Source: Candidatus Methanomethylophilaceae archaeon (lineage in GTDB: Archaea > Thermoplasmatota > Thermoplasmata > Methanomassiliicoccales > Methanomethylophilaceae). From it: 18,195 nucleotides of DNA. The notes beneath the pieces are model-generated. The model ran no database searches, had not been told where the DNA came from, and saw nothing but the letters and a program-made list of their open reading frames with translations. The position numbers and the translations under genes are program-made. Numbering within the stretch: position 1 is the stretch's first letter; each line of letters begins with the position of its first letter. The stretch lies in NCBI GenBank assembly GCA_017455785.1, contig JAFSYZ010000181.1:1-18195 (forward strand), read 5' to 3'. Below, in pieces: positions 1 to 6,595 of this stretch.

Positions 1-1
1 C

Positions 2-49
2 GCTATAAGGCAGTGCAGACAGTCCCAGCCGAAGGAGGCGGCACTGTGA
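2..49 (+). CDS. 3' end of a truncated upstream gene
   Basis: An open frame enters from the left edge and ends in TGA at 47-49. Only the last 15 residues are visible (ending KEAAL). The stop overlaps the GTG start of the next gene as GTGA, the coupling style seen across the window, which is the main reason to believe it. The codons for Lys-Glu-Ala (about 32-40) contain the GGAGG that serves the next gene. No function can be read from this fragment. Confidence 0.45.
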   Translation, partial: AIRQCRQSQPKEAAL

Positions 50-360
50 TCTGCGACACATGTGCCTTCAGGTCGGTCAGGGAGATGACCGGCCTGGTCT
101 ACTGTAAGGCGAAGCACATTGAGTGTTCCGTCAAGAGTGACGATACCTTCTGTTCGAGGTATCAAGGGAGTATGGATGCGGATGAGGAGAAACCCCTCCA
201 GAAGTACAGAGGGTATTACTCCGGTTCTGGTTCTATGGTTGTTCTCGCATCCGATATAAGTGATGCTAGGGACAAACTGAGGGCCATACGTGTATCGGAT
301 ATCGACATATCGGTGTCCCTGGATACTGTGGAATTGGTCGGGGGTGCTGCCGATGAATAA
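46..360 (+). CDS. small Cys-rich protein, unknown function
   Basis: This encodes 104 residues. The GTG at 46 is chosen because GGAGG lies 7 nt upstream and the start overlaps the preceding stop; a longer frame from 13 has no ribosome site. Five cysteines fall in the first 36 residues (C3, C6, C20, C27, C36), beginning with a C-x2-C-x-F pattern that recurs in several other proteins of the window, so a zinc-binding N-terminal module is plausible. The rest is polar, with an Asp-rich end. The gene overlaps the next by 8 nt. The family is not recognised. Confidence 0.75.
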   Translation: MICDTCAFRSVREMTGLVYCKAKHIECSVKSDDTFCSRYQGSMDADEEKPLQKYRGYYSGSGSMVVLASDISDARDKLRAIRVSDIDISVSLDTVELVGGAADE

Positions 361-694
361 GGATAGGTGCGACCCTTGTCAGTTCTGCATCCACTTGTAC
401 GATGACTCTGATCCAAGTGTCGGATTGTATGGTTATGGCTGTGATGCTGAATCTGAGTGGGAGGAAGGTCAGGGTGTCCCCTGTCCGTCCTTCAAGCCAA
501 GATTGCCATCGGATGATCTGCTGGACATCATCGCGAACGAACAGGAGACGATCTCCTATTGGGAATGCGAACGTGATGATGCCCTCCGGATGCTGGAGAA
601 TGAGTCTCTGACTGAAGAGGAACGCATCAGATACAGCCAGGAATACGACCATGCGAAAGAGATGTTAGGTGCATTGATCGGAGGTGCTTATTGA
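353..694 (+). CDS. small Cys-rich protein with charged helical C-terminus, unknown
   Basis: This encodes 113 residues starting at an ATG inside the end of the previous gene. Residues 6-44 carry C6, C9, C12, C30 and C44, again opening with C-x2-C-x2-C, suggesting metal binding. Residues about 55-113 are rich in Glu, Asp and Arg and look helical, possibly coiled coil. It stops immediately before the ATG of the next gene. The shared Cys-pair start with the gene at 46 suggests related modules. No known family is recognised. Confidence 0.78.
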   Translation: MNKDRCDPCQFCIHLYDDSDPSVGLYGYGCDAESEWEEGQGVPCPSFKPRLPSDDLLDIIANEQETISYWECERDDALRMLENESLTEEERIRYSQEYDHAKEMLGALIGGAY

Positions 695-1117
695 ATGGGC
701 GTCTCCATCTATGCCAATGGATGGAACGGCAGGGAGTTCCACATGGGGTATCGCGGGTTCGCCTGCCTCAGACAGAGGATTGCCGATGATTTCGGTATCG
801 GTGACTTCTACAGGAGCCTTGAGAGTTGTCATACGGATGAGGATTTCAAGGCGTACAACGAGGCTCTGGAGAGGATAGCGGCAAAAATACCGTGGTCTGA
901 AGAAGACAAGGACCGGTTATTTGATTTCCTCTACGCGCCGGATGGCGGCTACGAGGTGGATTACAAGACCTGCAGTCTGATCCTGAAGGTGATCGAGTCC
1001 GATAACGGACCTGTGAGGATGAACTATGTTGCCTACTCATCACCAGATGATTGGGAGCGGTTCAAGGATTTTTTGAGAGATTGTGTGAGATACAAGAGGA
1101 AGATGAGGTGGATTTGA
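695..1117 (+). CDS. hypothetical protein, 140 aa
   Basis: The start directly follows the previous TGA and has GGAGGTG about 8 nt upstream. The protein is soluble-looking, with an aromatic and Gly-rich N-terminus (Met-Gly-Val-Ser-Ile-Tyr, then a Met-Gly-Tyr-Arg-Gly-Phe segment near residue 18). An acidic helical middle follows, and the C-terminus is very basic (Lys-Arg-Lys-Met-Arg-Trp). Its TGA overlaps the next ATG by one base. No signal peptide or membrane segment is seen. The family is not recognised. Confidence 0.8.
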   Translation: MGVSIYANGWNGREFHMGYRGFACLRQRIADDFGIGDFYRSLESCHTDEDFKAYNEALERIAAKIPWSEEDKDRLFDFLYAPDGGYEVDYKTCSLILKVIESDNGPVRMNYVAYSSPDDWERFKDFLRDCVRYKRKMRWI

Positions 1118-1650
1118 TGTTGGATTGCATTGATAAGTCGAATGACAGCGGTATGGGTTTCAGACTGACGTATGTGAGGCACATGGACGGCAGATTCAGA
1201 CTACAGGTCTACAGTAGGGATTATGAGGACAGAAAAAACAATCTGCGCATAGGGTACTTTACTGCGGAGGATACGTTGGCTTTGCTGGATGCCATCAGGG
1301 AAGGGAAGAAGTTGGAATGTAGCACCATCAAGGATGGGTTCTATTATTTCTTGGCGGTTATCCCGACGGAGAACGGTCCGAGGTTCAGGGTCAGGGTCAG
1401 TGAGTATCGCCCGAATCACAAGACCAAGTCCAATGGTGTCATGTATTCGGTGGACGATTCTGAATGTCTTCTGACGGCGATCAGAACCCCACCGGATACC
1501 AAATGCGATTCCTGTATGTTCTTCGACATCGAGGACGAACAGAAATACTGCATGAGGGAGGGTGATTGTCACGGTTATGACAATCGGTTGAAGTACTGCA
1601 ATGCGTGCAATTACTACAGACCGAAGGGTGATGAGCAATGTCCAAAGTGA
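1117..1650 (+). CDS. hypothetical protein with C-terminal Cys cluster
   Basis: This encodes 177 residues from the ATG at 1117, which overlaps the previous stop as TGATG and has GAGGTGG upstream. A longer frame from 1051 lies inside the previous gene and is not needed. Residues 1-125 alternate strands and turns. The last 48 residues hold seven cysteines (130, 133, 145, 151, 161, 164, 175) in C-x2-C pairs, so a two-metal zinc module is likely. The C-x2-C-x-F start of this tail matches the N-termini of the genes at 46 and 11421. It overlaps the next gene by 13 nt. Confidence 0.8.
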   Translation: MLDCIDKSNDSGMGFRLTYVRHMDGRFRLQVYSRDYEDRKNNLRIGYFTAEDTLALLDAIREGKKLECSTIKDGFYYFLAVIPTENGPRFRVRVSEYRPNHKTKSNGVMYSVDDSECLLTAIRTPPDTKCDSCMFFDIEDEQKYCMREGDCHGYDNRLKYCNACNYYRPKGDEQCPK

Positions 1651-2255
1651 TGTTCTATCATTGCGAGGACGATGTCCTGATAACGATGAGGCAGGATGAT
1701 GACGGCATTTGGTCCTATTGGATGGTGGACCATGTGAACTTCGGGTTCCCTATAGTTTGTGGTAAATCGAAGCCGAGGATGGACTCTGGCAGCCATTATG
1801 TGATGACGAAGGATTGGCAGCAGGCAGTATCAGCGCTCAGACCCATCTTTTTAAGGTGGAAGGCTGACCGCATCAGCGATTATAATCTGGCCGATGATAA
1901 GGACAGGCCAGGCAAAATGACCTATGGTAAGGTAAATGATGATACCATCATCACGATGTATACAAGGGTCTTTTCCGACGGCGAATGGCGGCAGAAGATA
2001 GGTTTCCTCGGTCCTGATACAATGAGCAGACATACCTTGACCAGTTCCTCAGGTGATGAGATTAAAGCCATCCCCGACGAGTATCTGTGCAGTTACGAGG
2101 AGGCATTGTCCATCGGCGTGAAGTGCATCGATGATCTGTTCAACCGTAAGTTGAAGATCCTCGACGATTGGGTACACTTCAGGGATGTAGACGAGGAAGA
2201 TCTGTACCCTATCCTGAAGCTCATCAGGAAGGCGAAGGAGGCGAAGGCGGAATGA
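1638..2255 (+). CDS. hypothetical protein, 205 aa
   Basis: The start at ATG 1638 has a GGGTGATG-type site about 8 nt upstream. An alternative ATG at 1650 would give the common TGATG coupling and a protein four residues shorter. The sequence alternates short strands with Asp/Lys-rich loops and ends in a charged helix (residues about 165-205) rich in Lys, Glu and Ala. No membrane segment, signal peptide or known catalytic motif is seen. Its TGA overlaps the next ATG. It lies in the same operon as the GINS-like and DUF2786-type genes downstream. Confidence 0.8.
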   Translation: MSKVMFYHCEDDVLITMRQDDDGIWSYWMVDHVNFGFPIVCGKSKPRMDSGSHYVMTKDWQQAVSALRPIFLRWKADRISDYNLADDKDRPGKMTYGKVNDDTIITMYTRVFSDGEWRQKIGFLGPDTMSRHTLTSSSGDEIKAIPDEYLCSYEEALSIGVKCIDDLFNRKLKILDDWVHFRDVDEEDLYPILKLIRKAKEAKAE

Positions 2256-2641
2256 CCACCGTGATGGATGAGATGGTGGACAACATATCCAGGTGGTGCA
2301 GGGCCGAGAAGAAGACCGACATCCCTCAGGGTGCCGATTTGCCTCTCGAGTATTACAGGATGTATTTCAACGATCACCTGGACGAGCTTTCCGATCTGGA
2401 GGAGATAAATCCCGATGCTTACAGGGAGCTGTACAAGAAGATGGACGAGCTCCGTTACTCGATCAATGAGATCTCCAGAATCAGGCTGATGAAGGTATTC
2501 GACCTGGCCCTGAGGAATACCGGCTGTAAGCACTTCAAGACCGATACAATCGGGGAGATGACCAAAAGGGAGTTGGAGATGTACACGGCATTGGTGGACC
2601 AGATCACTTCATATTTGGACAGTATGACGGTGAGGAGATGA
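2252..2641 (+). CDS. GINS-like replication protein (Gins51/Sld5-Psf1 A-domain type)
   Basis: This encodes 129 residues starting at the ATGA overlap; a longer frame from 2168 lies inside the upstream gene. The layout matches the alpha-helical A domain of archaeal GINS subunits. It has an N-terminal helix ending near a Leu-Pro-x2-Tyr-Tyr step (about 37-41), a long helix with Leu-Tyr spacing, and a helix ending Ile-x-Arg-Ile-Arg-Leu-Met-Lys-Val-x2-Leu-Ala. A final Met-Thr-x-Arg-Glu-Leu-x-Met-Tyr-x2-Leu-Val helix corresponds to the usual Leu-Thr-x-Glu-Glu step. In archaea GINS joins MCM and GAN/Cdc45 in the CMG helicase. The small beta B domain appears to be missing. The assignment rests on pattern, not a search. 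Confidence 0.55.
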   Translation: MTTVMDEMVDNISRWCRAEKKTDIPQGADLPLEYYRMYFNDHLDELSDLEEINPDAYRELYKKMDELRYSINEISRIRLMKVFDLALRNTGCKHFKTDTIGEMTKRELEMYTALVDQITSYLDSMTVRR

Positions 2642-3282
2642 ACCGCGAGGATGCAATCCGTAAGATAATGTCCTGTCTGGCATTGGGGGATTCCCCAAAC
2701 GAGGACGAGGCCAAGACCGCACTCCTTATGGCCAGGCGGCTTATGGCCAAATATAAGATAGAGGAATCGGAGATCGGGGTCGAGGATGACAATCCTGTCG
2801 AGCAGAAGGAGACCGAGCATATCTTCACCTATCGTTCGTCAGCGTGGAAGGCGGCGATGGCGATGGTCATAGCCGAGAACCATTGCTGTATGTCGTTCTG
2901 TCAACATAGGTACAGGAGTAAATCATACACCATCATGTTCATGGGGAAATCTGAGGATGTGAGGATATGCATCGCCGCGATGAATCTGGCCGTGGCTGCT
3001 GTGGATGAGGGTATACTGAGAAATCACCTGAAAGGTGATTCCGCGTATGCGTATGCGAATGGTTTCACCCGCGGTTTGAAAAAGGCCTATAATAAACAGA
3101 ATGAGGAGAACGAATCGTATGCGCTGGTTCTGTCGGTACCTCAAGAGGTCAAGGATTACACCGATGGTCTGGCCGAATCAAGATCATCCGCACAGCGTAA
3201 GAGGGTTGTTGATTCCGCTGCCTACTATAAGGGTTTCCAGGATGGAGAGGGGCATCTCACACCTAGATTGGAGGAGGCCTGA
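2638..3282 (+). CDS. DUF2786-type protein
   Basis: This encodes 214 residues, coupled by ATGA to the GINS-like gene. Residues about 3-45 match the DUF2786 pattern: an N-terminal helix, an Asn-Glu-Asp-Glu-Ala step, then an Ala-x2-Leu-Met-Ala-Lys-Tyr helix and a short acidic end. The remaining 160 residues resemble the domain usually found behind it, with a Trp-Lys-x2-Met helix near 70, a Cys-Cys pair near 83 and a Phe-x-Gly-Lys step near 100. The family is common in phages and mobile elements and has no established function. It is the last gene of its operon, and the stop codon sits inside a hairpin followed by a T-run. Confidence 0.8.
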   Translation: MNREDAIRKIMSCLALGDSPNEDEAKTALLMARRLMAKYKIEESEIGVEDDNPVEQKETEHIFTYRSSAWKAAMAMVIAENHCCMSFCQHRYRSKSYTIMFMGKSEDVRICIAAMNLAVAAVDEGILRNHLKGDSAYAYANGFTRGLKKAYNKQNEENESYALVLSVPQEVKDYTDGLAESRSSAQRKRVVDSAAYYKGFQDGEGHLTPRLEEA

Positions 3283-3302
3283 GGGCCTACTCCTTACTTT
3301 TT
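3271..3302 (+). terminator. hairpin plus T-run after the first operon
   Basis: AGGCC (3275-3279) and GGCCT (3284-3288) form a stem with a 4-nt loop containing the TGA stop. Outer GAG/CTC pairing is possible with a bulge, and TTACTTTTT follows. It lies between convergent genes, a natural place to end the rightward transcript. Confidence 0.55.
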
Positions 3303-3491
3303 CGGATTCCCCCCCCCCTCGGTGAGCCTTAGTTCTTCAAGGCGTGTATGACGATATGCCATGCAGGCGGAGACGATCCAATCCGTGCGGTTGCTGTGGA
3401 GCATTGTCGTTTCTATGTCTCCATCGATGAATTGTAGCAATCCTTTCGGCATACGTATTGCGATGGGTTCTGAGATGTCATTTTTGGCCAT
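3294..3491 (-). CDS. ribbon-helix-helix DNA-binding protein (minus strand)
   Basis: This encodes 65 residues and is the only convincing minus-strand gene. It has the RHH layout: a strand Glu-Pro-Ile-Ala-Ile-Arg-Met-Pro (about 8-15), a first helix, then a helix starting at Asn-Arg-Thr-Asp-Trp-Ile-Val (about 34-40) and a Leu-rich end. Such proteins bind DNA as dimers and act as small repressors or copy-control proteins. It is divergent from the RHH gene at 3585 and shares a 93-nt control region with it, so auto- and cross-regulation is likely. A run of ten C (3309-3318) encodes the Gly-Gly-Gly near its end. No clear ribosome site is seen, so a short leader is likely. Confidence 0.72.
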   Translation of the reverse strand: MAKNDISEPIAIRMPKGLLQFIDGDIETTMLHSNRTDWIVSACMAYRHTRLEELRLTEGGGNPKK

Positions 3492-3584
3492 ATATAGCGC
3501 ATTGCACTACGTGTTTATGAGATATTGTATAACAAGCGTATGACAACTGTAATATTATTTATATGACAAACACTATACAAAATT
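3492..3584. promoter_or_regulatory. divergent control region between two RHH genes
   Basis: On the + strand TTATTTATAT (3555-3564) lies about 26 nt before the ATG at 3585, placing the predicted transcript start at the start codon (leaderless). On the minus strand a TTATACAAT-type box lies about 40 nt before the ATG at 3491. The 8-mer TATGACAA occurs twice in direct orientation, at 3539-3546 and 3562-3569 (23 bp apart), flanking the + strand TATA box, as expected for operator half-sites of an RHH protein. Confidence 0.5.
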
Positions 3585-3746
3585 ATGGAAACGGACAATC
3601 CAGAACGTGTCAAGACAATTGCTGTACGTCTGCCTGCCAATGTCTACGACAGGGCGATCAGGTGTATCAACAATGGTGGTGCCATGAACATCTCTGATCT
3701 TATCCGCTCTTCATTGGAGAGCCGGTTGGAAAAGGAGGGATACTGA
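3585..3746 (+). CDS. ribbon-helix-helix DNA-binding protein (plus strand)
   Basis: This encodes 53 residues. The pattern is a typical Arc/CopG-like fold: the strand Thr-Ile-Ala-Val-Arg-Leu-Pro (11-17), helix one from Val-Tyr-Asp-Arg-Ala, and helix two Asn-Ile-Ser-Asp-Leu-Ile-Arg-x-Ser-Leu (35-44). No ribosome site precedes the ATG, and the TATA box position predicts a leaderless message. It is first in the operon that leads to ParA. It overlaps the next gene as TGATG, and the GGAGG serving that gene lies in its last codons. Likely role: autoregulation of the maintenance operon. Confidence 0.8.
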   Translation: METDNPERVKTIAVRLPANVYDRAIRCINNGGAMNISDLIRSSLESRLEKEGY

Positions 3747-3943
3747 TGAGGATATATCAATACACCATGTTGAACAAGATTCCCTATGATATGTATTACA
3801 AAATCAAGGCAATCAAGGACATGTCTGTCGCGGAAGTTTCCGACAAATACGACATCGCTCCGAATCTGGTCAGAAGGATTAACCCTTCATTGATCGCGGT
3901 CAAGAAGACGGATGACAAGAGCGAGGGGAGTGGGGCCAAATGA
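3746..3943 (+). CDS. small helix-turn-helix protein
   Basis: This encodes 65 residues. Residues about 22-50 fit a helix-turn-helix: Tyr-Lys-Ile-Lys-Ala-Ile-Lys, then Met-Ser-Val-Ala-Glu-Val-Ser-Asp-Lys-Tyr (positioning helix), a turn, and Ala-Pro-Asn-Leu-Val-Arg-Arg-Ile (recognition helix). The C-terminal 15 residues are Lys-, Ser- and Gly-rich and probably disordered. It is coupled on both sides (TGATG before, ATGA after). Together with the RHH gene before it and the winged-helix gene after it, it makes three DNA-binding candidates in a row. A precise family is not recognised. Confidence 0.7.
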   Translation: MRIYQYTMLNKIPYDMYYKIKAIKDMSVAEVSDKYDIAPNLVRRINPSLIAVKKTDDKSEGSGAK

Positions 3944-4251
3944 CAGGTTTGATTGACAGGAAGATGGTTGATCTGATTTACGACATAGAGCATGTGCCAG
4001 GGCTGACACCTACGGATATCTCGTTCTTCTTCACCGGTATGCCGTCATCGTCCGCGGTGATGACGAGGTTGTGTTGGCTTTTCGATAATGGGCTGATCTC
4101 GAAGAACAAGGGTGTTATCATCAATTCCATGATGGTGCGTCTCACGGACAAGGGAAAGAGTCTGGCCAGGTCACTTCACAGGCTGGATGCCCAGATGGGA
4201 TGGGATGAGCTCTCGGACGATAAGATGGGAAGATGGAGGCCCAAGGACTGA
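3940..4251 (+). CDS. winged-helix DNA-binding protein, probable
   Basis: This encodes 103 residues. The order of elements fits a MarR-like winged helix. A helix with Ile-Tyr-Asp-Ile-Glu is followed by Leu-Thr-Pro-Thr-Asp-Ile-Ser-Phe-Phe. Then comes a recognition-type helix (Ser-Ser-Ala-Val-Met-Thr-Arg-Leu-Cys-Trp-Leu) and a wing with Gly-Leu-Ile-Ser-Lys-Asn-Lys-Gly. The usual Leu-Thr-Asp-Lys-Gly-Lys step comes next, near residue 70. The C-terminus is Asp/Trp-rich. It is linked by ATGA to the preceding HTH gene and lies 9 nt before the exonuclease gene. Likely a transcription regulator of this operon; the target is unknown. Confidence 0.72.
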   Translation: MTGLIDRKMVDLIYDIEHVPGLTPTDISFFFTGMPSSSAVMTRLCWLFDNGLISKNKGVIINSMMVRLTDKGKSLARSLHRLDAQMGWDELSDDKMGRWRPKD

Positions 4252-4260
4252 GGCGATCTG

Positions 4261-4839
4261 ATGGGCATACTCATGTTGGATACTGAGACCACAGGTCTTA
4301 ACGGTGGGCCTTATGACCTGGTTGTTGACATCGCAATATCTGAAGTCGATTTCGAAAAAATGACTGTCACGCCATTGTATTCCGCAATCGTCCAATATCC
4401 CGATGATGAGGTGGACAGAAGGAAGGATGCGTGGATTTTCCTGAATACCGATCTGACCACGGACATGGTCAAGCACGGTACCCCTCAGGAGATCGTCAGA
4501 CAGGAAGTTGCTGAGATCCTCGAAGGAAGGTACGTTACGTCATACAATGTCGCGTTCGATTTCGACAAGTTCATCTGTCGCGATCCCTGGTTCAGAAGGG
4601 AGGATATCAGATTGGTGTCCGACCCTATGTTAGCAGCCTCGGAGATTTTCAGGATTCCATACTACGACGGTACCTATAGGTTCGTCAAACTGGAGAGGGC
4701 TTATCAGACATTGTGTCCTTCGGACCCTGCGCATATCTGCGGTAAACAGGACCACAGGGCCCTGTCAGACACGATAGTGGCTGGCCATCTGATGTTGCAG
4801 ATGTTCTGTGACGGTCAGTACAATCCGGTGGTGATATGA
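4261..4839 (+). CDS. DnaQ-like DEDDh 3'-5' exonuclease
   Basis: This encodes 192 residues. All exonuclease motifs are present. ExoI is Leu-Asp-Thr-Glu-Thr-Thr-Gly with D7 and E9. ExoII is Asn-Val-Ala-Phe-Asp with D100. ExoIII is His-Arg-Ala-Leu-Ser-Asp with H165 and D170. This is the DEDDh class, which degrades DNA or RNA from 3' ends using two metal ions, as in DNA polymerase epsilon-type proofreading subunits or free-standing nucleases. Length is normal for a single-domain member, and no polymerase-binding tail is obvious. A GAGGCGAT site precedes the ATG. It overlaps the next small gene. Confidence 0.9.
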   Translation: MGILMLDTETTGLNGGPYDLVVDIAISEVDFEKMTVTPLYSAIVQYPDDEVDRRKDAWIFLNTDLTTDMVKHGTPQEIVRQEVAEILEGRYVTSYNVAFDFDKFICRDPWFRREDIRLVSDPMLAASEIFRIPYYDGTYRFVKLERAYQTLCPSDPAHICGKQDHRALSDTIVAGHLMLQMFCDGQYNPVVI

Positions 4840-5003
4840 TGCATTGGTTGTGTGACAAGATCGGGATATGCGGCCATTTTTCGAAGTGCACTGATTATTC
4901 CAGGGAATGTGCAGATTGGACATGGAATAGTGGCGATAAGAAGAGCATGGAGTGTACCGAATTGGGATGTAAGGTACTCTTTGTATGTATCAGGTCTGTG
5001 TGA
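4839..5003 (+). CDS. 54-aa Cys-rich microprotein
   Basis: The ATG at 4836 or 4839 overlaps the exonuclease stop (ATGATG), and TGA is at 5001-5003. The protein has seven cysteines (5, 11, 17, 24, 39, 44, 50) and a Trp-rich middle, suggesting one or two bound zinc ions or disulfides. A hydrophobic stretch near the end (Val-Leu-Phe-Val-Cys-Ile) is too short for a clear membrane helix. It fills the gap between the exonuclease and ParA and keeps the coupled spacing, which supports it being a real gene. No family is recognised. Confidence 0.65.
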   Translation: MHWLCDKIGICGHFSKCTDYSRECADWTWNSGDKKSMECTELGCKVLFVCIRSV

Positions 5004-5012
5004 GGCGGTCGG

Positions 5013-5789
5013 ATGGGAGCAAAAGTGATCACCGTCGCTCTCAACAAGGGCGGCACAGGAAAGACCACGACTGTACAGGCCTTGGCGGCAGGACTCTCGC
5101 AGATGGGAAAGAGGGTCCTGTCGGTAGATATGGACAGTCAGGGCAACCTCTCCGTTGCGATGGGGGCGAAGAGGTCGGGCAGGACGGTATATGAATCGCT
5201 GGTAACAGGGGATGATGCGGATGCTGCGATACAGCATGTCAATTACGGGGACATGATTGCATCATCGCCGAGACTGGCAGATCTGGATACCGTCCTGTCC
5301 AGGACTACGGCCAAGGAGTACAGGCTGAAGGAGGCAATCGCACCTCTCAAGGAGAGGTATGACTACATCCTGATCGATACGCCGCCGTCATTGGGGGCGG
5401 AGCTCAGCAATGCTCTGACGGCATCCAATTACGTCATATTGACGGCACAGCCAAACTCCTTCTCTCTGGACGGTATCGATATGATCTACAGATCTGTCAT
5501 ACAACCTGTCCAGAAGTACACAAACCAGAATCTGAGGATATTGGGCATACTTCTGACCAGGTGTAAGAAGAACACATCGATCTTCAAGGAGTCGCTGGAG
5601 GATTTCAGCAGCATCGCCAAGGAGATGGATACGGTCCTCTTCGACACATCCATATCCGACAGCGTTAGAATCCAGGTCATCCAGTCGTACAATCTGGATT
5701 TCTTCAGCAAATCCTCCGGATGCACCGCGTTGGGGGAGTATGCGGATTTCACGAACGAATTTTTAGACAAGATAGAGGGAGAAAGATGA
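5013..5789 (+). CDS. parA: ParA/Soj-family partition ATPase
   Basis: This encodes 258 residues. The deviant Walker A motif Lys-Gly-Gly-Thr-Gly-Lys-Thr-Thr (12-19) has the signature lysine K12. D39/D41 lie in the Asp-Met-Asp-Ser-Gln-Gly-Asn step, and Walker B is Ile-Leu-Ile-Asp-Thr-Pro-Pro (119-125). This short form lacks an N-terminal DNA-binding domain, as in type Ib or chromosomal Soj-like proteins. ParA ATPases segregate plasmids or position cargo on the nucleoid with a ParB partner. No ParB homologue is evident; the following genes or the RHH proteins are the candidates. The start has a GAGGCGG site 5-6 nt upstream. Confidence 0.95.
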   Translation: MGAKVITVALNKGGTGKTTTVQALAAGLSQMGKRVLSVDMDSQGNLSVAMGAKRSGRTVYESLVTGDDADAAIQHVNYGDMIASSPRLADLDTVLSRTTAKEYRLKEAIAPLKERYDYILIDTPPSLGAELSNALTASNYVILTAQPNSFSLDGIDMIYRSVIQPVQKYTNQNLRILGILLTRCKKNTSIFKESLEDFSSIAKEMDTVLFDTSISDSVRIQVIQSYNLDFFSKSSGCTALGEYADFTNEFLDKIEGER

Positions 5790-6010
5790 TGGATGATTAC
5801 GATTCAAACTTCCTTTGGAAGTTTCATTCTGAATATAAGGGCTACAACATCGAAAGAGCATATCATGTGGATGTCAACGGTTGTTTCCTGTGCTACAAGA
5901 ACTACTACAGGTGCATCGTGGACAGGTATGTCACGCTCCACGGGAAAACACTGAAACAGATCAAGGATGAGATTACAGGATACATCGATTACAGGGAGGG
6001 CAAGGAATGA
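5786..6010 (+). CDS. small protein directly after ParA, unknown
   Basis: This encodes 74 residues from the ATG that overlaps the ParA stop (ATGA), with GAGGGAG upstream. It is Tyr-, Asp- and Lys-rich, with two near-adjacent cysteines (Cys-Phe-Leu-Cys, about 33-36) and one more downstream. The second half is helical, ending Glu-Gly-Lys-Glu. Its position immediately after parA is where a partner or ParB-like centromere-binding protein is usually encoded, but no RHH or HTH pattern is visible. The function is open. Confidence 0.72.
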   Translation: MMDDYDSNFLWKFHSEYKGYNIERAYHVDVNGCFLCYKNYYRCIVDRYVTLHGKTLKQIKDEITGYIDYREGKE

Positions 6011-6363
6011 TCGCATTGACATACGTCAGTAAGGGCGCTTATAAGTCCATGCTGAAGGACAGTGAGTTGCCAATCGATGAGCTTCAGAAGAGGTACGGCG
6101 CTGGCTTCCTGTTCCGTCTTCAGGGTATATTAAGTGCTGTCGCTGTCAACAACTGTGCCAGGAATTTGAGGGAGATTGACTGTATGCCGTCCACTGCGGA
6201 CGATCTTTATGATATTGTGATGAAGAACGGTTACGGTGACGACATCTATGAGATCAACAATCTGACCAAATTAAAGCCCAAGGGCATACTCCACGATTCG
6301 TTGATTTATTCTATGTGCCAGGCCGAGACCGGCGATTACGGGGAGGAGGATGACGATGAATGA
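6007..6363 (+). CDS. hypothetical protein, 118 aa
   Basis: The ATG is coupled to the previous gene by ATGA, with AGGGAGG-type purines upstream. The first 60 residues look helical (Lys-x2-Leu-Pro-Ile-Asp-Glu-Leu-Gln-Lys-Arg-Tyr). A second half has Asp-Asp-Leu-Tyr-Asp-Ile-Val helices, and an acidic tail Glu-Glu-Asp-Asp-Asp-Glu closes it. The tail codons contain the GGAGGAGG that serves the next gene. No motif or family is recognised. Confidence 0.75.
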   Translation: MIALTYVSKGAYKSMLKDSELPIDELQKRYGAGFLFRLQGILSAVAVNNCARNLREIDCMPSTADDLYDIVMKNGYGDDIYEINNLTKLKPKGILHDSLIYSMCQAETGDYGEEDDDE

Positions 6364-6595
6364 GTTCACAGGGACCTCCAAGGAGAGCATGATTATGCGT
6401 GCCGTCCTGAGCATGCCCAAGGGTGTGGAGTTCACCAGCAGGGATGTGATGGCATCCATGATGGCCAGCAAGAAGACGTTGAGATATGCGGTCACAACCG
6501 GTGTAATCGCCAGGTATCTCCACAGGTATGATGGCCAGTATGTTAGGAAATGTAGGAAATTAGGCAGTTTCGCTAACACATGGGAGCTGATCTGA
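6356..6595 (+). CDS. possible winged-helix or HTH protein
   Basis: This encodes 79 residues. The second of two in-frame ATGs (6356) is chosen because GGAGGAGG ends about 7 nt before it and would be too close to the first (6350). Helices around Met-Ile-Met-Arg-Ala-Val-Leu, then Phe-Thr-Ser-Arg-Asp-Val-Met, then Lys-Lys-Thr-Leu-Arg-Tyr-Ala-Val are followed by an Ile-Ala-Arg-Tyr-Leu strand and a wing-like basic segment (Tyr-Val-Arg-Lys-Cys-Arg-Lys). This order fits a small winged helix of the sort used by archaeal viruses as regulators. Confidence in the gene is higher than in the fold. Confidence 0.7.
   Translation: MNEFTGTSKESMIMRAVLSMPKGVEFTSRDVMASMMASKKTLRYAVTTGVIARYLHRYDGQYVRKCRKLGSFANTWELI

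Noticed and set aside
3361..3543. 60-residue + strand frame antisense to the minus-strand RHH gene
   Set aside because: No ribosome site; the opposite frame encodes a recognisable RHH fold and fits the divergent layout.
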